Assembly (NCBI RefSeq): GCF_016741855.1
Contig: NZ_JAERRH010000009.1
Span: forward strand, 248,001 to 312,000
Reading direction: 5' to 3'
DNA from: Streptomyces musisoli
Lineage (GTDB): Bacteria > Actinomycetota > Actinomycetes > Streptomycetales > Streptomycetaceae
Length of the DNA stretch: 64,000 nt
The position numbers and the translations under genes are program-made. The notes under the pieces are model-generated. The model did not search any database. It was not told where the DNA came from and saw only the letters and a list, made by a program, of their open reading frames with translations. This document shows, piece by piece, positions 32,869 through 40,905 of this stretch (position 1 is its first letter; each line of letters begins with the position of its first letter).

Positions 32869-33345
32869 ATGACCCAGCCCGCGACACGGCGCACCGTTCT
32901 CGCCACGGGCGCCGGCGCGCTCGCCCTGGGATGCGTGGGATGCGGCGCCGACAGGAACGAAGGCGGTGCCGCACCGGCGTCGCCGACGGCGTCCGGATCG
33001 TCGGCGCCCCCCTCCGGCATGGCGGCGTCCCCCGCCGCCCAGGAGGCGTCTTCCACCGGGAGGCGGCTGGCGATGACCAGCGACATCCCGGAGGGCGGCG
33101 GCAAGGTCTTCAAGGAGGAGAAGATCGTGGTCACCCAGCCGAAGAAGGGTGACTTCAAGGCGTTCTCGGCGATCTGCACGCACCAGGGCTGCACGGTGAA
33201 CCGGGTGGCGGACGGCACCATCGACTGCCCCTGCCACGGCAGCAAGTACCGCATCGCCGACGGCTCGGTGGCTCACGGCCCCGCGACCAGGCCGCTCGGG
33301 AAGGAGTCGATCACGGTGTCGGGAAATTCGATCCACCTGGCCTGA
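32869..33345 (+). CDS. Tat-exported Rieske [2Fe-2S] protein
   Basis: A 158-residue protein with a Tat-type N-terminus (RRTVLATGAGALALG) followed by two Cys (GCVGCGAD) that may form a lipobox, although the match is weak. A disordered Ala/Ser/Pro linker precedes the Rieske domain with cluster ligands CTHQGC and CPCHGS (two Cys, two His), and HGPATRPL after it. It probably folds with its cluster in the cytoplasm and is exported by Tat as a membrane-tethered electron carrier. A good Shine-Dalgarno (GTACGGAGG) precedes the ATG. No partner oxidase is adjacent. Confidence 0.88.
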   Translation: MTQPATRRTVLATGAGALALGCVGCGADRNEGGAAPASPTASGSSAPPSGMAASPAAQEASSTGRRLAMTSDIPEGGGKVFKEEKIVVTQPKKGDFKAFSAICTHQGCTVNRVADGTIDCPCHGSKYRIADGSVAHGPATRPLGKESITVSGNSIHLA

Positions 33346-33367
33346 GCGGGCCGCGTACGCTCCGGGG

Positions 33368-34111
33368 ATGCAGCCGCAGGACCTCGTACGCGACCACACC
33401 GTCTACTCCTGTGTGATGGGCTCCCGCGCCTTCGGTCTGGCCACGGACGCCAGCGACACCGACCGGCGCGGGGTGTTCCTCGCCCCCACCCCGCTGTACT
33501 GGCGGTTCGAGAAGCCGCCCACGCATGTGGAGGGACCCGGCGAGGAGCAGTTCTCCTGGGAGCTGGAGCGGTTCTGCGAGCTGGCGCTGCGCGGCAACCC
33601 GAACATCCTGGAGTGCCTGCACTCGCCGCTGGTGGAGCACGTGGACGACACCGGCCGCGAGCTGCTGGACCTGCGCGGCGCCTTCCTGTCCCGGCAGACG
33701 TACGACACGTTCACCCGTTACGCCCTCGGCCAGCGCAAGAAGCTCGACGCCGACGTCCGTACGACCGGCGCCCCGCGCTGGAAGCACGCCATGCACCTGC
33801 TGCGGCTGCTGATGTCCGCGCGGGACCTGCTGCGCTCCGGTCAGCTGCGGATCGACGTCGGCGAGCAGCGCGAGCCCCTGCTGGCGGTGAAGCGCGGCGA
33901 GGTGCCGTGGGCGCGGGCGGAGGAGTGGATGGTCCGGCTGGCCGCCGAGACCGAGGAGGCCCTGCGGGGCAGCCCGCTGCCCGCGGAGCCGGACCACGCG
34001 CGCGTGGCCGGCTTCCTGTACCGGGTGCGCCGGGCCTCAGCACTCCAGTCGGAGGCGGACCACCAGATCGTTCAGGGCGTCGTGGGCATCGGTCGCGTCG
34101 GGCAGGGCTGA
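33368..34111 (+). CDS. RlaP-like nucleotidyltransferase (first of a convergent pair)
   Basis: A 247-residue protein of the DNA polymerase beta superfamily, RlaP-like (PF10127 type). The active-site signature is GS (18-19) followed by D-x-D (Asp30, Asp32: GSRAFGLATDASDTDRRGV). The rest is helical: LRGNPNILECLHSPLVEH and AMHLLRLLMSARDLLRSGQL. RlaP proteins are associated with RNA-repair gene sets. Its 3' end overlaps the convergent paralogue by 75 bp, so the last ~25 residues may be an extension past the natural end near VRRAS. It follows the Rieske gene by 22 bases. Confidence 0.82.
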   Translation: MQPQDLVRDHTVYSCVMGSRAFGLATDASDTDRRGVFLAPTPLYWRFEKPPTHVEGPGEEQFSWELERFCELALRGNPNILECLHSPLVEHVDDTGRELLDLRGAFLSRQTYDTFTRYALGQRKKLDADVRTTGAPRWKHAMHLLRLLMSARDLLRSGQLRIDVGEQREPLLAVKRGEVPWARAEEWMVRLAAETEEALRGSPLPAEPDHARVAGFLYRVRRASALQSEADHQIVQGVVGIGRVGQG

Positions 34112-34798
34112 GCCGGCCTGCGCCTCGTCGAGCAGGGTGTGCAGCCGCTTCACGTCGACCTCCACGCGCGCGTGGTCGACGACGGCCCTGCCGTGCTCCT
34201 GTTCCGCCTTGGCGGCTATCAGTTCGGGCAGGTAGTCGGGCGCGCCGTCCTGGTCCAGGAGCGTGGGCAGATGGGCCTGGACCTCGCCGGTGCGCATGAG
34301 GTGGATGCCGGTGAGCAGCACCCGGAAGGTGTACAGCAGCGGCTTCAGCTCATCGGTCTTCGCGAACAGCCGCCACTGGGTCGCCGCGAACCCGCGGTAG
34401 TGGTGGGCGTGGTGGCGGGTGAGGACGCGGGGGGCCAGCGCGGCCAGCTCCCGGTGGGCGTCGGAGGTGTGCACCACCAGGGGCGAGAGCAGCTGTTCCA
34501 GCACATAGCCGTTGCGGCGGAGCATCAGCCGTACGAACTTGCGCAGGTCGTGGGTGACGAGGTCCAGTTCGACGCCGTCGCGGACCCAGGTCCGCGAGCG
34601 GGTCTCCTCCGGCTCGCGCAGACCGAGGAGTTCGGCCGCGGGCAGCAGATGGACCCCCCGCAGGTCCACGTCGGAGTCCTGCGAGGGGAAGCCGTACAGA
34701 TGGGCTCCGGAGACGGTCGCTAACAGCAGCGGGTCGGGCTGTTCCGCCACCACGGGGGCCAGGTCCATGCCGAGATCGTCGATCATGGACCTAAGCAT
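34037..34798 (-). CDS. RlaP-like nucleotidyltransferase (second of a convergent pair)
   Basis: A 253-residue paralogue of the gene at 33368, with the same superfamily signature (SGAHLYGFPSQDSDVDLRGV; SG at 30-31, Asp43 and Asp45) and the RRNGYVLEQLLSPLVVHTS segment matching the LHSPLVEH region of the other copy. ATG 34798 overlaps the stop of the ADP-ribosylglycohydrolase gene by 8 bp; ATG 34786 is the alternative. The pairing suggests one operon driven by the palindrome at 35811, linking ADP-ribose removal with nucleotidyl transfer. Confidence 0.82.
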   Translation of the reverse strand: MLRSMIDDLGMDLAPVVAEQPDPLLLATVSGAHLYGFPSQDSDVDLRGVHLLPAAELLGLREPEETRSRTWVRDGVELDLVTHDLRKFVRLMLRRNGYVLEQLLSPLVVHTSDAHRELAALAPRVLTRHHAHHYRGFAATQWRLFAKTDELKPLLYTFRVLLTGIHLMRTGEVQAHLPTLLDQDGAPDYLPELIAAKAEQEHGRAVVDHARVEVDVKRLHTLLDEAQAGSALPDATDAHDALNDLVVRLRLEC

Positions 34799-35810
34799 CC
34801 CAGAGTGAACCCAGGGCCAAAAGATCCTCTCGGTACTCGATGCGCCCGGCCCAGTCGGCGGGCCAGGCGTCGGCGCCCAGCCAGGCGCCCGCGAAGGCGC
34901 CGGTGAGGCAGGCGATGGAGTCGGAGTCGCCGGCGGTGCAGGCGGCCCGGCGCAGGGCGGTGACGGGCTCGTCCGGGAAGAGCAGGAAGCACAGCAGGCC
35001 GGTGGCGAACGCCTCCTCGGCTATCCAGCCCTCGCCGGTGGCCAGACAGGGGTCGGTCTCCGGGGAGACGGTCCGCACGGCCTCCTGGAGCCGGCCGAGG
35101 ATCGCCAGGCACTCGTCCCAGCCGCGCGCGATGAAGTGCTCCGGACTCGGGTCCTGGGAGCGGGTCCACAGGTCGCCGAGCCAGGTGTGGTCGTAGCGGG
35201 TGCGGTGGTGCAGGGCGTAGGAGCGCAGCCGTCCGACGAGTCCGGCCGGGTCGATGCCCTGGGCGAGCAGGTGGACGGCGTGGGCGGTGAGGTCGGAGGC
35301 GGCCAGCGCGGTGGGGTGGCCGTGGGTGAGCGCGGACTGCAACTGGGCGGCGCCGGCGCGCTGTTCCTCGTCGAGGCCGGGCGCGAGGCCGATCGGGGCG
35401 ACCCGCATGTTGGCGCCGCAGCCCTTGGAACCGATCTGGCTGGCGTCCTGCCAGCGCCGGCCCTCGTCGTCCAGCAGGGCGCACGCGGTCAGGCAGGTGC
35501 GGCCGGGGGCGCGGTTGTTCTCCGGCGAGTGGTACCAGTCCGCGAACTCCTCGCGCAGCGGCCGCTCCAGCCGCTTCGGCGCGAGGTACCCGCGCTCCAT
35601 GGCCGTGCGCAGTCCGCGCCCGAGGGCGAGGGTCATCTGGGTGTCGTCGGACACGAAGGCCCGCTGCGGCAGCTCCATCTCCCGCCAGGGCCCGCACTTG
35701 GCGAGGATCGACGGCACGTCGTCGAACTCGGTCGGGTAGCCGAGGGCGTCCCCGAGGGCGAGGCCGACGAGAGTTCCGGTTGCGGCTCGTTTGGACACGC
35801 GGTTCACCAT
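34791..35810 (-). CDS. ADP-ribosylglycohydrolase (DraG/ARH family)
   Basis: About 339 residues. The family hallmarks are GLALGDALGYPTEF at the N-terminus, SDDTQM (metal-binding Asp-Asp-Thr), GSKGCGANMRVAPIGL, and the C-terminal TAGDSDSIACLTGAFAGAWLG (second Mg site D-x-D-S). It removes ADP-ribose from proteins or nucleic acids. The start is uncertain: GTG 35825, ATG 35810 (used) and GTG 35798 are in frame, and the first two lie in or at the edge of a 31-bp palindrome, so the transcript may be nearly leaderless. It is followed directly by an RlaP-like gene. Confidence 0.88.
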   Translation of the reverse strand: MVNRVSKRAATGTLVGLALGDALGYPTEFDDVPSILAKCGPWREMELPQRAFVSDDTQMTLALGRGLRTAMERGYLAPKRLERPLREEFADWYHSPENNRAPGRTCLTACALLDDEGRRWQDASQIGSKGCGANMRVAPIGLAPGLDEEQRAGAAQLQSALTHGHPTALAASDLTAHAVHLLAQGIDPAGLVGRLRSYALHHRTRYDHTWLGDLWTRSQDPSPEHFIARGWDECLAILGRLQEAVRTVSPETDPCLATGEGWIAEEAFATGLLCFLLFPDEPVTALRRAACTAGDSDSIACLTGAFAGAWLGADAWPADWAGRIEYREDLLALGSLWDA

Positions 35811-35841
35811 CCCCTTTATCGTCACACTGACAATAAAGGGG
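35811..35841. promoter_or_regulatory. 31-bp near-perfect palindromic operator upstream of the ADP-ribosylglycohydrolase
   Basis: CCCCTTTATCGTCA (35811-35824), CAC, TGACAATAAAGGGG (35828-35841): the two 14-bp arms are complementary except at one position. Flanking ACCAT (35806-35810) and ATGGT (35843-35847) extend the symmetry. It lies in the 55-bp gap between rluB and the ADP-ribosylglycohydrolase gene, overlaps the possible start codons, and is much more AT-rich than its surroundings. An NrtR-like (NUDIX-related) or other ADP-ribose-sensing repressor is a reasonable guess, not shown. Confidence 0.75.
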
Positions 35842-35864
35842 AATGGTGATCACGGCAAGGCGCT

Positions 35865-36986
35865 CTAGAGGTCGACTTCCTTCATCAGCATGCCGACCTC
35901 GGTGTTCGACAGGCGGCGCAGCCAGCCCGACTTCTGGTCGCCGAGGGTGATCGGCCCGAAGGAGGTGCGCACCAGCTTCTCGACCGGGAAGCCGGCCTCG
36001 GCGAGCATGCGCCGCACGATGTGCTTGCGGCCCTCGTGCAGGGTCACCTCGACCAGGTAGTTCTTGCCGGTCTGCTCCACCACCCGGAAGTGGTCCGCGC
36101 GCGCGTAGCCGTCCTCCAGCTGGATGCCGTCCTTCAGGCGCTTGCCGAGGTCACGCGGGATCGGGCCCACGATGGCCGCGAGGTAGGTCTTCTTCACGCC
36201 GTACTTCGGGTGCGTGAGGCGGTGCGCCAGCTCGCCGTGGTTGGTGAGCAGGATGACACCCTCGGTCTCGGTGTCCAGCCGGCCGACGTGGAAGAGCCTC
36301 GTCTCACGGTTGGTGACGTAGTCACCGAGGCACTGCCGGCCCTCCGGGTCCTCCATGGTGGACACGACACCGGCGGGCTTGTTCAGCGAGAAGAACTGGT
36401 ACGACTGCGTCGCGACCGTCAGGCCGTCGACCTTGACCTCGTCCTTCTCCGGGTCGACCCGGCGGCCCTGCTCCAGCACGATCTCGCCGTTGATCTCGAC
36501 CCGGGCCTGCTCGATCAGCTCCTCGCAGGCGCGCCGGGAGCCGTAGCCCGCGCGCGCGAGGACCTTCTGGAGCCGCTCGCCCTCCTGCTCGGCGCCGGGG
36601 AAGGTCTTCGGGAGCTTGACGTCCTTCTTGCCCGCGTAGCGCTCGCGGTTGCGCTCCTCGGCCCGCGCGTCGTACTCGCGGGAGCTCGCCGGAGCCGTAC
36701 GGCCGCGTCCGGTGGCCTGGCTCTGCCTGGGGCCGCCCTTGGCGCCGCCGCGCGCCGAGGCGCCCCGGCCCGACTTCGGACCGTCCTTGGTGGCGCCGGG
36801 ACCCACGTCGTAGCGCCGCTCCTCCGGGCGCGGCTTCTTCGGCCGGCCGCCCTGCTTGTCGTCACGGGCATTGCCGGCGCCGCGGTAATCACCGCGGCCC
36901 CCGCCGCTCCCGCCGCGGCCGCCGCTGTTGCCACCACGGCTCCCGCCGTTGTTTCCGCTGCTGTTCCTGCCGCTGCTGCTTCGCAT
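35865..36986 (-). CDS. rluB: Ribosomal large-subunit pseudouridine synthase (RluB type)
   Basis: A 373-residue protein. A disordered basic N-terminus of ~125 residues (GGSRGGNSGGRGG-like, Arg/Gly/Lys-rich) precedes an S4 domain (RLQKVLARAGYGSRRACEELIEQARVEING) and the RsuA/RluB catalytic domain (GRLDTETEGVILLTNHGELAHRLTHPKY, catalytic Asp in GRLDTET). It isomerises a uridine of 23S rRNA. The Gly/Arg tail probably binds RNA. Its ATG shares a base with the scpB stop (TGATG), so it is coupled to scpA-scpB, as in other Actinobacteria. Confidence 0.93.
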   Translation of the reverse strand: MRSSSGRNSSGNNGGSRGGNSGGRGGSGGGRGDYRGAGNARDDKQGGRPKKPRPEERRYDVGPGATKDGPKSGRGASARGGAKGGPRQSQATGRGRTAPASSREYDARAEERNRERYAGKKDVKLPKTFPGAEQEGERLQKVLARAGYGSRRACEELIEQARVEINGEIVLEQGRRVDPEKDEVKVDGLTVATQSYQFFSLNKPAGVVSTMEDPEGRQCLGDYVTNRETRLFHVGRLDTETEGVILLTNHGELAHRLTHPKYGVKKTYLAAIVGPIPRDLGKRLKDGIQLEDGYARADHFRVVEQTGKNYLVEVTLHEGRKHIVRRMLAEAGFPVEKLVRTSFGPITLGDQKSGWLRRLSNTEVGMLMKEVDL

Positions 36987-37639
36987 CAAAGTTCCGTCTT
37001 GTCGTCTGCGTCCTCGGAATCCGGGGCGTCCGGATCGAACGACGGCACGCCCTCCTGGGTCTCGGCCTCGATCGCCTCCGCCTCCGGGAGGAAGGGCGCC
37101 AGCTCCGGGAGCTCGTCCAGGCCGCGCAGGCCCATCCGCTCCAGGAAGTAGTTCGTCGTCCTGTACAGGATCGCACCTGTTTCGGGTTCCGCGCCCGCCT
37201 CCTCGACCAGACCGCGCTGAAGGAGGGTCCGCATGACACCGTCGCAGTTGACCCCGCGCACCGCGGAGACGCGGCTGCGGCTGACCGGCTGGCGGTAGGC
37301 GACCACCGCGAGGGTCTCCAGCGCGGCCTGCGTGAGCCGGGCCGTCTGGCCGTCCAGCACCAGCCGCTCGACGGCGGGCGCGTACGCGGCGCGGGTGTAG
37401 AAGCGCCAGCCGCCGGCGACGAAGCGCAGCTCGAAGCCGCGGCCCTGCACGGTGTACTCGTCGGCCAGCTCGCGCAGCGCGTCCGCGATCTGCCGTCTCG
37501 GCCGCTCCAGCAGTCTGGCCAGGTGCTCCTCGGTCGCGGGCTCGTCCACGACCATGAGCATCGCCTCCAGGGCGGGCTTGAGGTCGAGGGCGGCGACGGC
37601 ATGCGGCCCGGCCGGGGTCTCGGCGGTCTCCTCGCTCAT
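36986..37639 (-). CDS. scpB: Segregation and condensation protein ScpB
   Basis: A 217-residue kleisin-associated protein with two winged helices: LKPALEAMLMVVDEPATEEHLARLLERP, AALETLAVVAYRQPVSRSRVSAVRGVNCDGVMRTLLQRGLV and ILYRTTNYFLERMGLRGLDELP. It forms the SMC-ScpA-ScpB condensin complex. ATG 37639 overlaps the scpA stop (ATGA). The acidic C-terminal tail is typical. Confidence 0.95.
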   Translation of the reverse strand: MSEETAETPAGPHAVAALDLKPALEAMLMVVDEPATEEHLARLLERPRRQIADALRELADEYTVQGRGFELRFVAGGWRFYTRAAYAPAVERLVLDGQTARLTQAALETLAVVAYRQPVSRSRVSAVRGVNCDGVMRTLLQRGLVEEAGAEPETGAILYRTTNYFLERMGLRGLDELPELAPFLPEAEAIEAETQEGVPSFDPDAPDSEDADDKTEL

Positions 37640-38793
37640 GCCTTCTTCTCCTCCCTGGCCGGCCCGGCCTCCTCGGGCGGCCGGTCGAACTCGTCCGTGA
37701 CCACGGGGGCCGTGCCCGCGTCCCCGCCGGTCCAGCGCACGGTCAGCTCCCCGAGCGCGGCCTCCTGCTCCAGCGCGACGGCCTTCTCCCGGTACAGCTC
37801 CAGCAGGGCGAGGAAGCGGGCCACGACGGTGAGCGTGTCGTCGGTGTCCTCGACGAGCGCCCGGAAGCTCGCCTCGCCCAGCTCCCTGAGCCGCGCCACC
37901 ACGATCCCCGCCTGTTCCCGCACGCTGACCAGCGGGGCGTGGATGTGGTCGACGTAGACCCGCGGCTTGGGCTTGGGCTGCATCGCCTTGACCGCGAGCC
38001 GGGCGAAGCCCTCGGGGCCGATGCTGATGACGACCTCGGGCAGCAGCTCGGCGTGGTGCGGTTCGAGGCCGACGGTACGGGGCCGGCAGCGGGCCTCGTC
38101 GTCGAGCCGCTGGTTGAAGATGTCGGCGATCTGCTTGTACGCGCGGTACTGGAGCAGCCGCGCGAACAGCAGGTCCCGGGCCTCCAGCAGCGCGAGGTCG
38201 GCCTCGTCCTCCACCTCGGCGGCGGGCAGCAGGCGGGCGGCCTTGAGGTCGAGCAGGGTGGCCGCGACGACGAGGAACTCCGTGGTCTGGTCCAGGTCCC
38301 AGTCCGGTCCCATGGCCCGGATGTGCGCCATGAACTCGTCGGTGACCTTCGACAGGGCGACCTCGGTGACGTCCAGCTTGTGCTTGGAGATCAGCTGGAG
38401 GAGGAGGTCGAAGGGCCCCTCGAAGTTGGCGAGCCGGACCTTGAAGACACCGTCGGGAACGACCCCGGCCTCAGCGGGCTCCGGCTCGGCAGCCGTGGAC
38501 ACGGCGGGCTCGGGGTCGGCAGGCCGGGGTTCGGCGGGCTCCGGCTCGGCAGCCACGGATACGGCAGGCTCCGGCTCGGCAGGCTCCGGTTCCGTAGGCC
38601 GGGGTTCGGCGGGCTCGGGCTCGGCCGCCGTGGATACCGCGGGCTCCGGCTCGGCCGCCGCGGGCTGGGACGGGAACTCGGTCGCCGCCACGGACCCGTT
38701 CCCCGGCTCGGCCGGCGAAGCCCCCGGCCCCCGCCCCAGCGCACGCCGACGGCCGGCTCCTGGGCCGGGGGCGGGAACGTCGTTCGAGGTCAT
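37636..38793 (-). CDS. scpA: Segregation and condensation protein ScpA
   Basis: A 385-residue kleisin. The core starts at about residue 115 (FKVRLANFEGPFDLLLQLISKHKLDVTEVALSKVTDEF) and runs through FLVVAATLLDLKAARLLPA to the C-terminal winged helix that binds the SMC head. The first ~110 residues are an unusual Glu/Pro/Ala-rich extension built of near repeats (AAEPEPAEPRP, PEPAVSTA). That extension is low-complexity DNA with about 60-bp periodicity. ScpA links SMC heads in chromosome condensation. Operon: parA, small gene, scpA, scpB, rluB. Confidence 0.95.
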   Translation of the reverse strand: MTSNDVPAPGPGAGRRRALGRGPGASPAEPGNGSVAATEFPSQPAAAEPEPAVSTAAEPEPAEPRPTEPEPAEPEPAVSVAAEPEPAEPRPADPEPAVSTAAEPEPAEAGVVPDGVFKVRLANFEGPFDLLLQLISKHKLDVTEVALSKVTDEFMAHIRAMGPDWDLDQTTEFLVVAATLLDLKAARLLPAAEVEDEADLALLEARDLLFARLLQYRAYKQIADIFNQRLDDEARCRPRTVGLEPHHAELLPEVVISIGPEGFARLAVKAMQPKPKPRVYVDHIHAPLVSVREQAGIVVARLRELGEASFRALVEDTDDTLTVVARFLALLELYREKAVALEQEAALGELTVRWTGGDAGTAPVVTDEFDRPPEEAGPAREEKKA

Positions 38794-38811
38794 GGCCCCC
38801 GCAGGCTACCC

Positions 38812-39348
38812 CTACCGCCCGCGCAGCCGCCGTACCAGGATGCTCGCGTCCCCGCGGGACTCCAGGTCGGCCAGGACCACGGCCACCGCCTCGCGGACGA
38901 TCCGTCCGCGGTCCACCGCGAGCCCGTGCTCGCCGCGGAGCACCAGACGCGCGTGCTCCAGGTCCATCAGCTCCTCGGCCGAGACGTACACGGTGATCTT
39001 CTCGTCGTGCCGCTCGCGCCCGCTGGGCCGCCGGGCCGCCGCCCGCCCGCGCTTGCGCGGCTGCGCGGCGGCAGAACCTTCCTGCGCCGACTGCCGGCGC
39101 GCCGGGCGGGTGCGGGCCTCGGCCGAATCGGCCGGCTCGGCCTCCGCCGCCACGTGCTCCGCGCCCTCGCCGTCGCCGCCCCGCACGGGCACCGACTGCG
39201 GCGCGTCCTCGGCCGCGGCCGCCTCGTCGCTCTCCCCTGCGGGAGCCGGCACCCGGGCCTCACCGTTGGCCGCGCGCCGGGGAGTCGACGGCTGGAGCGC
39301 CATCCCCCCTGTCGTACGGAAGAGTTCGTCGGCCCCCGGCAGACTCAC
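38812..39348 (-). CDS. Small ParA-operon protein, C-terminal RHH-like region
   Basis: About 178 residues. GTG 39348 overlaps the parA stop (GTGA). The N-terminal two thirds are disordered and acidic/Ala-rich. The C-terminal ~65 residues (HDEKITVYVSAEELMDLEHARLVLRGEHGLAVDRGRIVREAVAVVLADLE) look like a ribbon-helix-helix-type or small DNA-binding fold. Its position between parA and scpA suggests that it is a partner of this ParA-like ATPase, much as CopG/ParG-type proteins partner plasmid ParA. The function is inferred. Confidence 0.7.
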   Translation of the reverse strand: MSLPGADELFRTTGGMALQPSTPRRAANGEARVPAPAGESDEAAAAEDAPQSVPVRGGDGEGAEHVAAEAEPADSAEARTRPARRQSAQEGSAAAQPRKRGRAAARRPSGRERHDEKITVYVSAEELMDLEHARLVLRGEHGLAVDRGRIVREAVAVVLADLESRGDASILVRRLRGR

Positions 39349-40520
39349 TCGGCGTGACACCGGGCGAGCACCTCCCTGGCGAGCTGGCGGTAGGCGGCGG
39401 CACCGACGGAGTTGGAGGCGTACGTGGTGATCGGCTCACCGGCGACCGTGGTCTCCGGGAAGCGGACCGTGCGCCCGATGACCGTGTGGTAGACGTGGTC
39501 GTCGAACGCCTCGACGACACGCGCGAGCACCTCACGGCTGTGCACGGTGCGCGAGTCGTACATCGTGGCGAGGATGCCGTCCAGTTCCAGCTCGGGGTTG
39601 AGCCGCTCCTGGACCTTCTCGATGGTCTCGGTCAGCAGGGCCACACCGCGCAGCGCGAAGAACTCGCACTCCAGCGGCACTATCACCTTGTGAGCGGCCG
39701 TCAGCGCGTTGACCGTGAGCAGGCCGAGCGAGGGCTGACAGTCGATCACGATGTAGTCGTAGTCGGGCAGCAGCGGCTTCAGGGCGCGCTGAAGCGTCGA
39801 CTCGCGCGCGACCTCGGAGACCAACTGGACCTCGGCGGCCGACAGGTCGATGTTGCTGGGCAGCAGGTCCATGTTGGGGACCGCCGTCTTCAGCAGGACC
39901 TCGTCCGCGGACATGCCCCGCTCCATGAGCAGGTTGTAGACGGTGAGGTCCAGTTCCATGGGATTGACGCCGAGACCCACCGACAGCGCGCCCTGCGGGT
40001 CGAAGTCCACGAGCAGCACGCGCCGGCCGTACTCCGCGAGCGCGGCACCCAGGTTGATGGTCGACGTCGTCTTGCCGACGCCGCCCTTCTGGTTGCACAT
40101 CGCGATGATCTTCGCGGGGCCGTGGTCGGTCAGCGGGCCCGGGATCGGGAAGTACGGCAGCGGGCGTCCGGTCGGACCGACGCGCTCACGGCGCTGGCGG
40201 GCCGCGTCGGGCGCGAGCGTGGCCGCGTACTCCGGATCGGGCTCGTACTCGGCGTCGGGGTCGTAGAAGTGCCCCTCGGGCAGTTCGTCGTAGTCGGCGA
40301 ATTGGTTGTGGGGCGCGCCACTTCCGTCGCCGGCCATGGCGTTCACGTGATGGCCATCCATGCTCTGGTGTGCTGTCCCGGCCGCCTGCGGACCGGAACT
40401 CTGGTGGGCTGCGAAGGTGCGCACAGCTACGGAGCCGACAGCCTCGAATCCCGCGGGACCCTGGCCCCGGACCGGCATTCCTGGTTGACCACCCCCGGGA
40501 GAAAATGTCGACTCATTCAC
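39345..40520 (-). CDS. ParA-family chromosome-partitioning-like ATPase
   Basis: A 391-residue protein. A disordered extension (about 135 residues) precedes the deviant Walker A CNQKGGVGKTTSTINLGAALAEYG, Walker A' LLVDFDPQGALSVGLGV, and IVIDCQPSLGLLTVNAL (Walker B). This is the second ParA-like ATPase of actinobacteria that is linked to scpAB, distinct from the oriC-linked parAB. It starts at GTG 40520 with AGGAGG 12 bases upstream. It heads the operon parA-like, small partner, scpA, scpB, rluB. Confidence 0.9.
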   Translation of the reverse strand: MNESTFSPGGGQPGMPVRGQGPAGFEAVGSVAVRTFAAHQSSGPQAAGTAHQSMDGHHVNAMAGDGSGAPHNQFADYDELPEGHFYDPDAEYEPDPEYAATLAPDAARQRRERVGPTGRPLPYFPIPGPLTDHGPAKIIAMCNQKGGVGKTTSTINLGAALAEYGRRVLLVDFDPQGALSVGLGVNPMELDLTVYNLLMERGMSADEVLLKTAVPNMDLLPSNIDLSAAEVQLVSEVARESTLQRALKPLLPDYDYIVIDCQPSLGLLTVNALTAAHKVIVPLECEFFALRGVALLTETIEKVQERLNPELELDGILATMYDSRTVHSREVLARVVEAFDDHVYHTVIGRTVRFPETTVAGEPITTYASNSVGAAAYRQLAREVLARCHAE

Positions 40521-40775
40521 AAGTCGTCTTACCTCCTTGGTGACCAGGAAACTTCTAGACAAGGTCAGCGTGGCACCATGCCGACGGTTGGCGACTCTAT
40601 GGCGTGTCGGCGGTCCGCAGCAACACAATCCGCCGGACCCGGCAGGATGTGTCGGCAATGAAACATCTCACTGTCAAGGGCGTGCGGCCGTCGCACAGCA
40701 GGTTTCACCGGTGTGCGAATCGGTCGAAGGGTTACGTTCGAGGCGAGTTGACCGAGAGCCGCAAAGTGACCATAC

Positions 40776-40820
40776 ACACATCCGGCCGGACCTTGTCGGG
40801 CAAGGTCCGGCCGGGTGTGT
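40776..40820 (-). terminator. Terminator downstream of ald
   Basis: CCGGCCGGACCTTG at 40782-40795 pairs perfectly with CAAGGTCCGGCCGG at 40801-40814, flanked by ACACA/TGTGT. It lies 86 bases past the ald stop. The gap 40521-40905 otherwise holds only the parA promoter region and no gene. Confidence 0.85.
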
Positions 40821-40905
40821 GCTGTTGACGAGGTGTGTTGACGAATCGCCTTTTACCCGCAGGCGACTTAGCGACTCACCAGGTCACAGGGGTCGGTCGG
40901 GCGCG

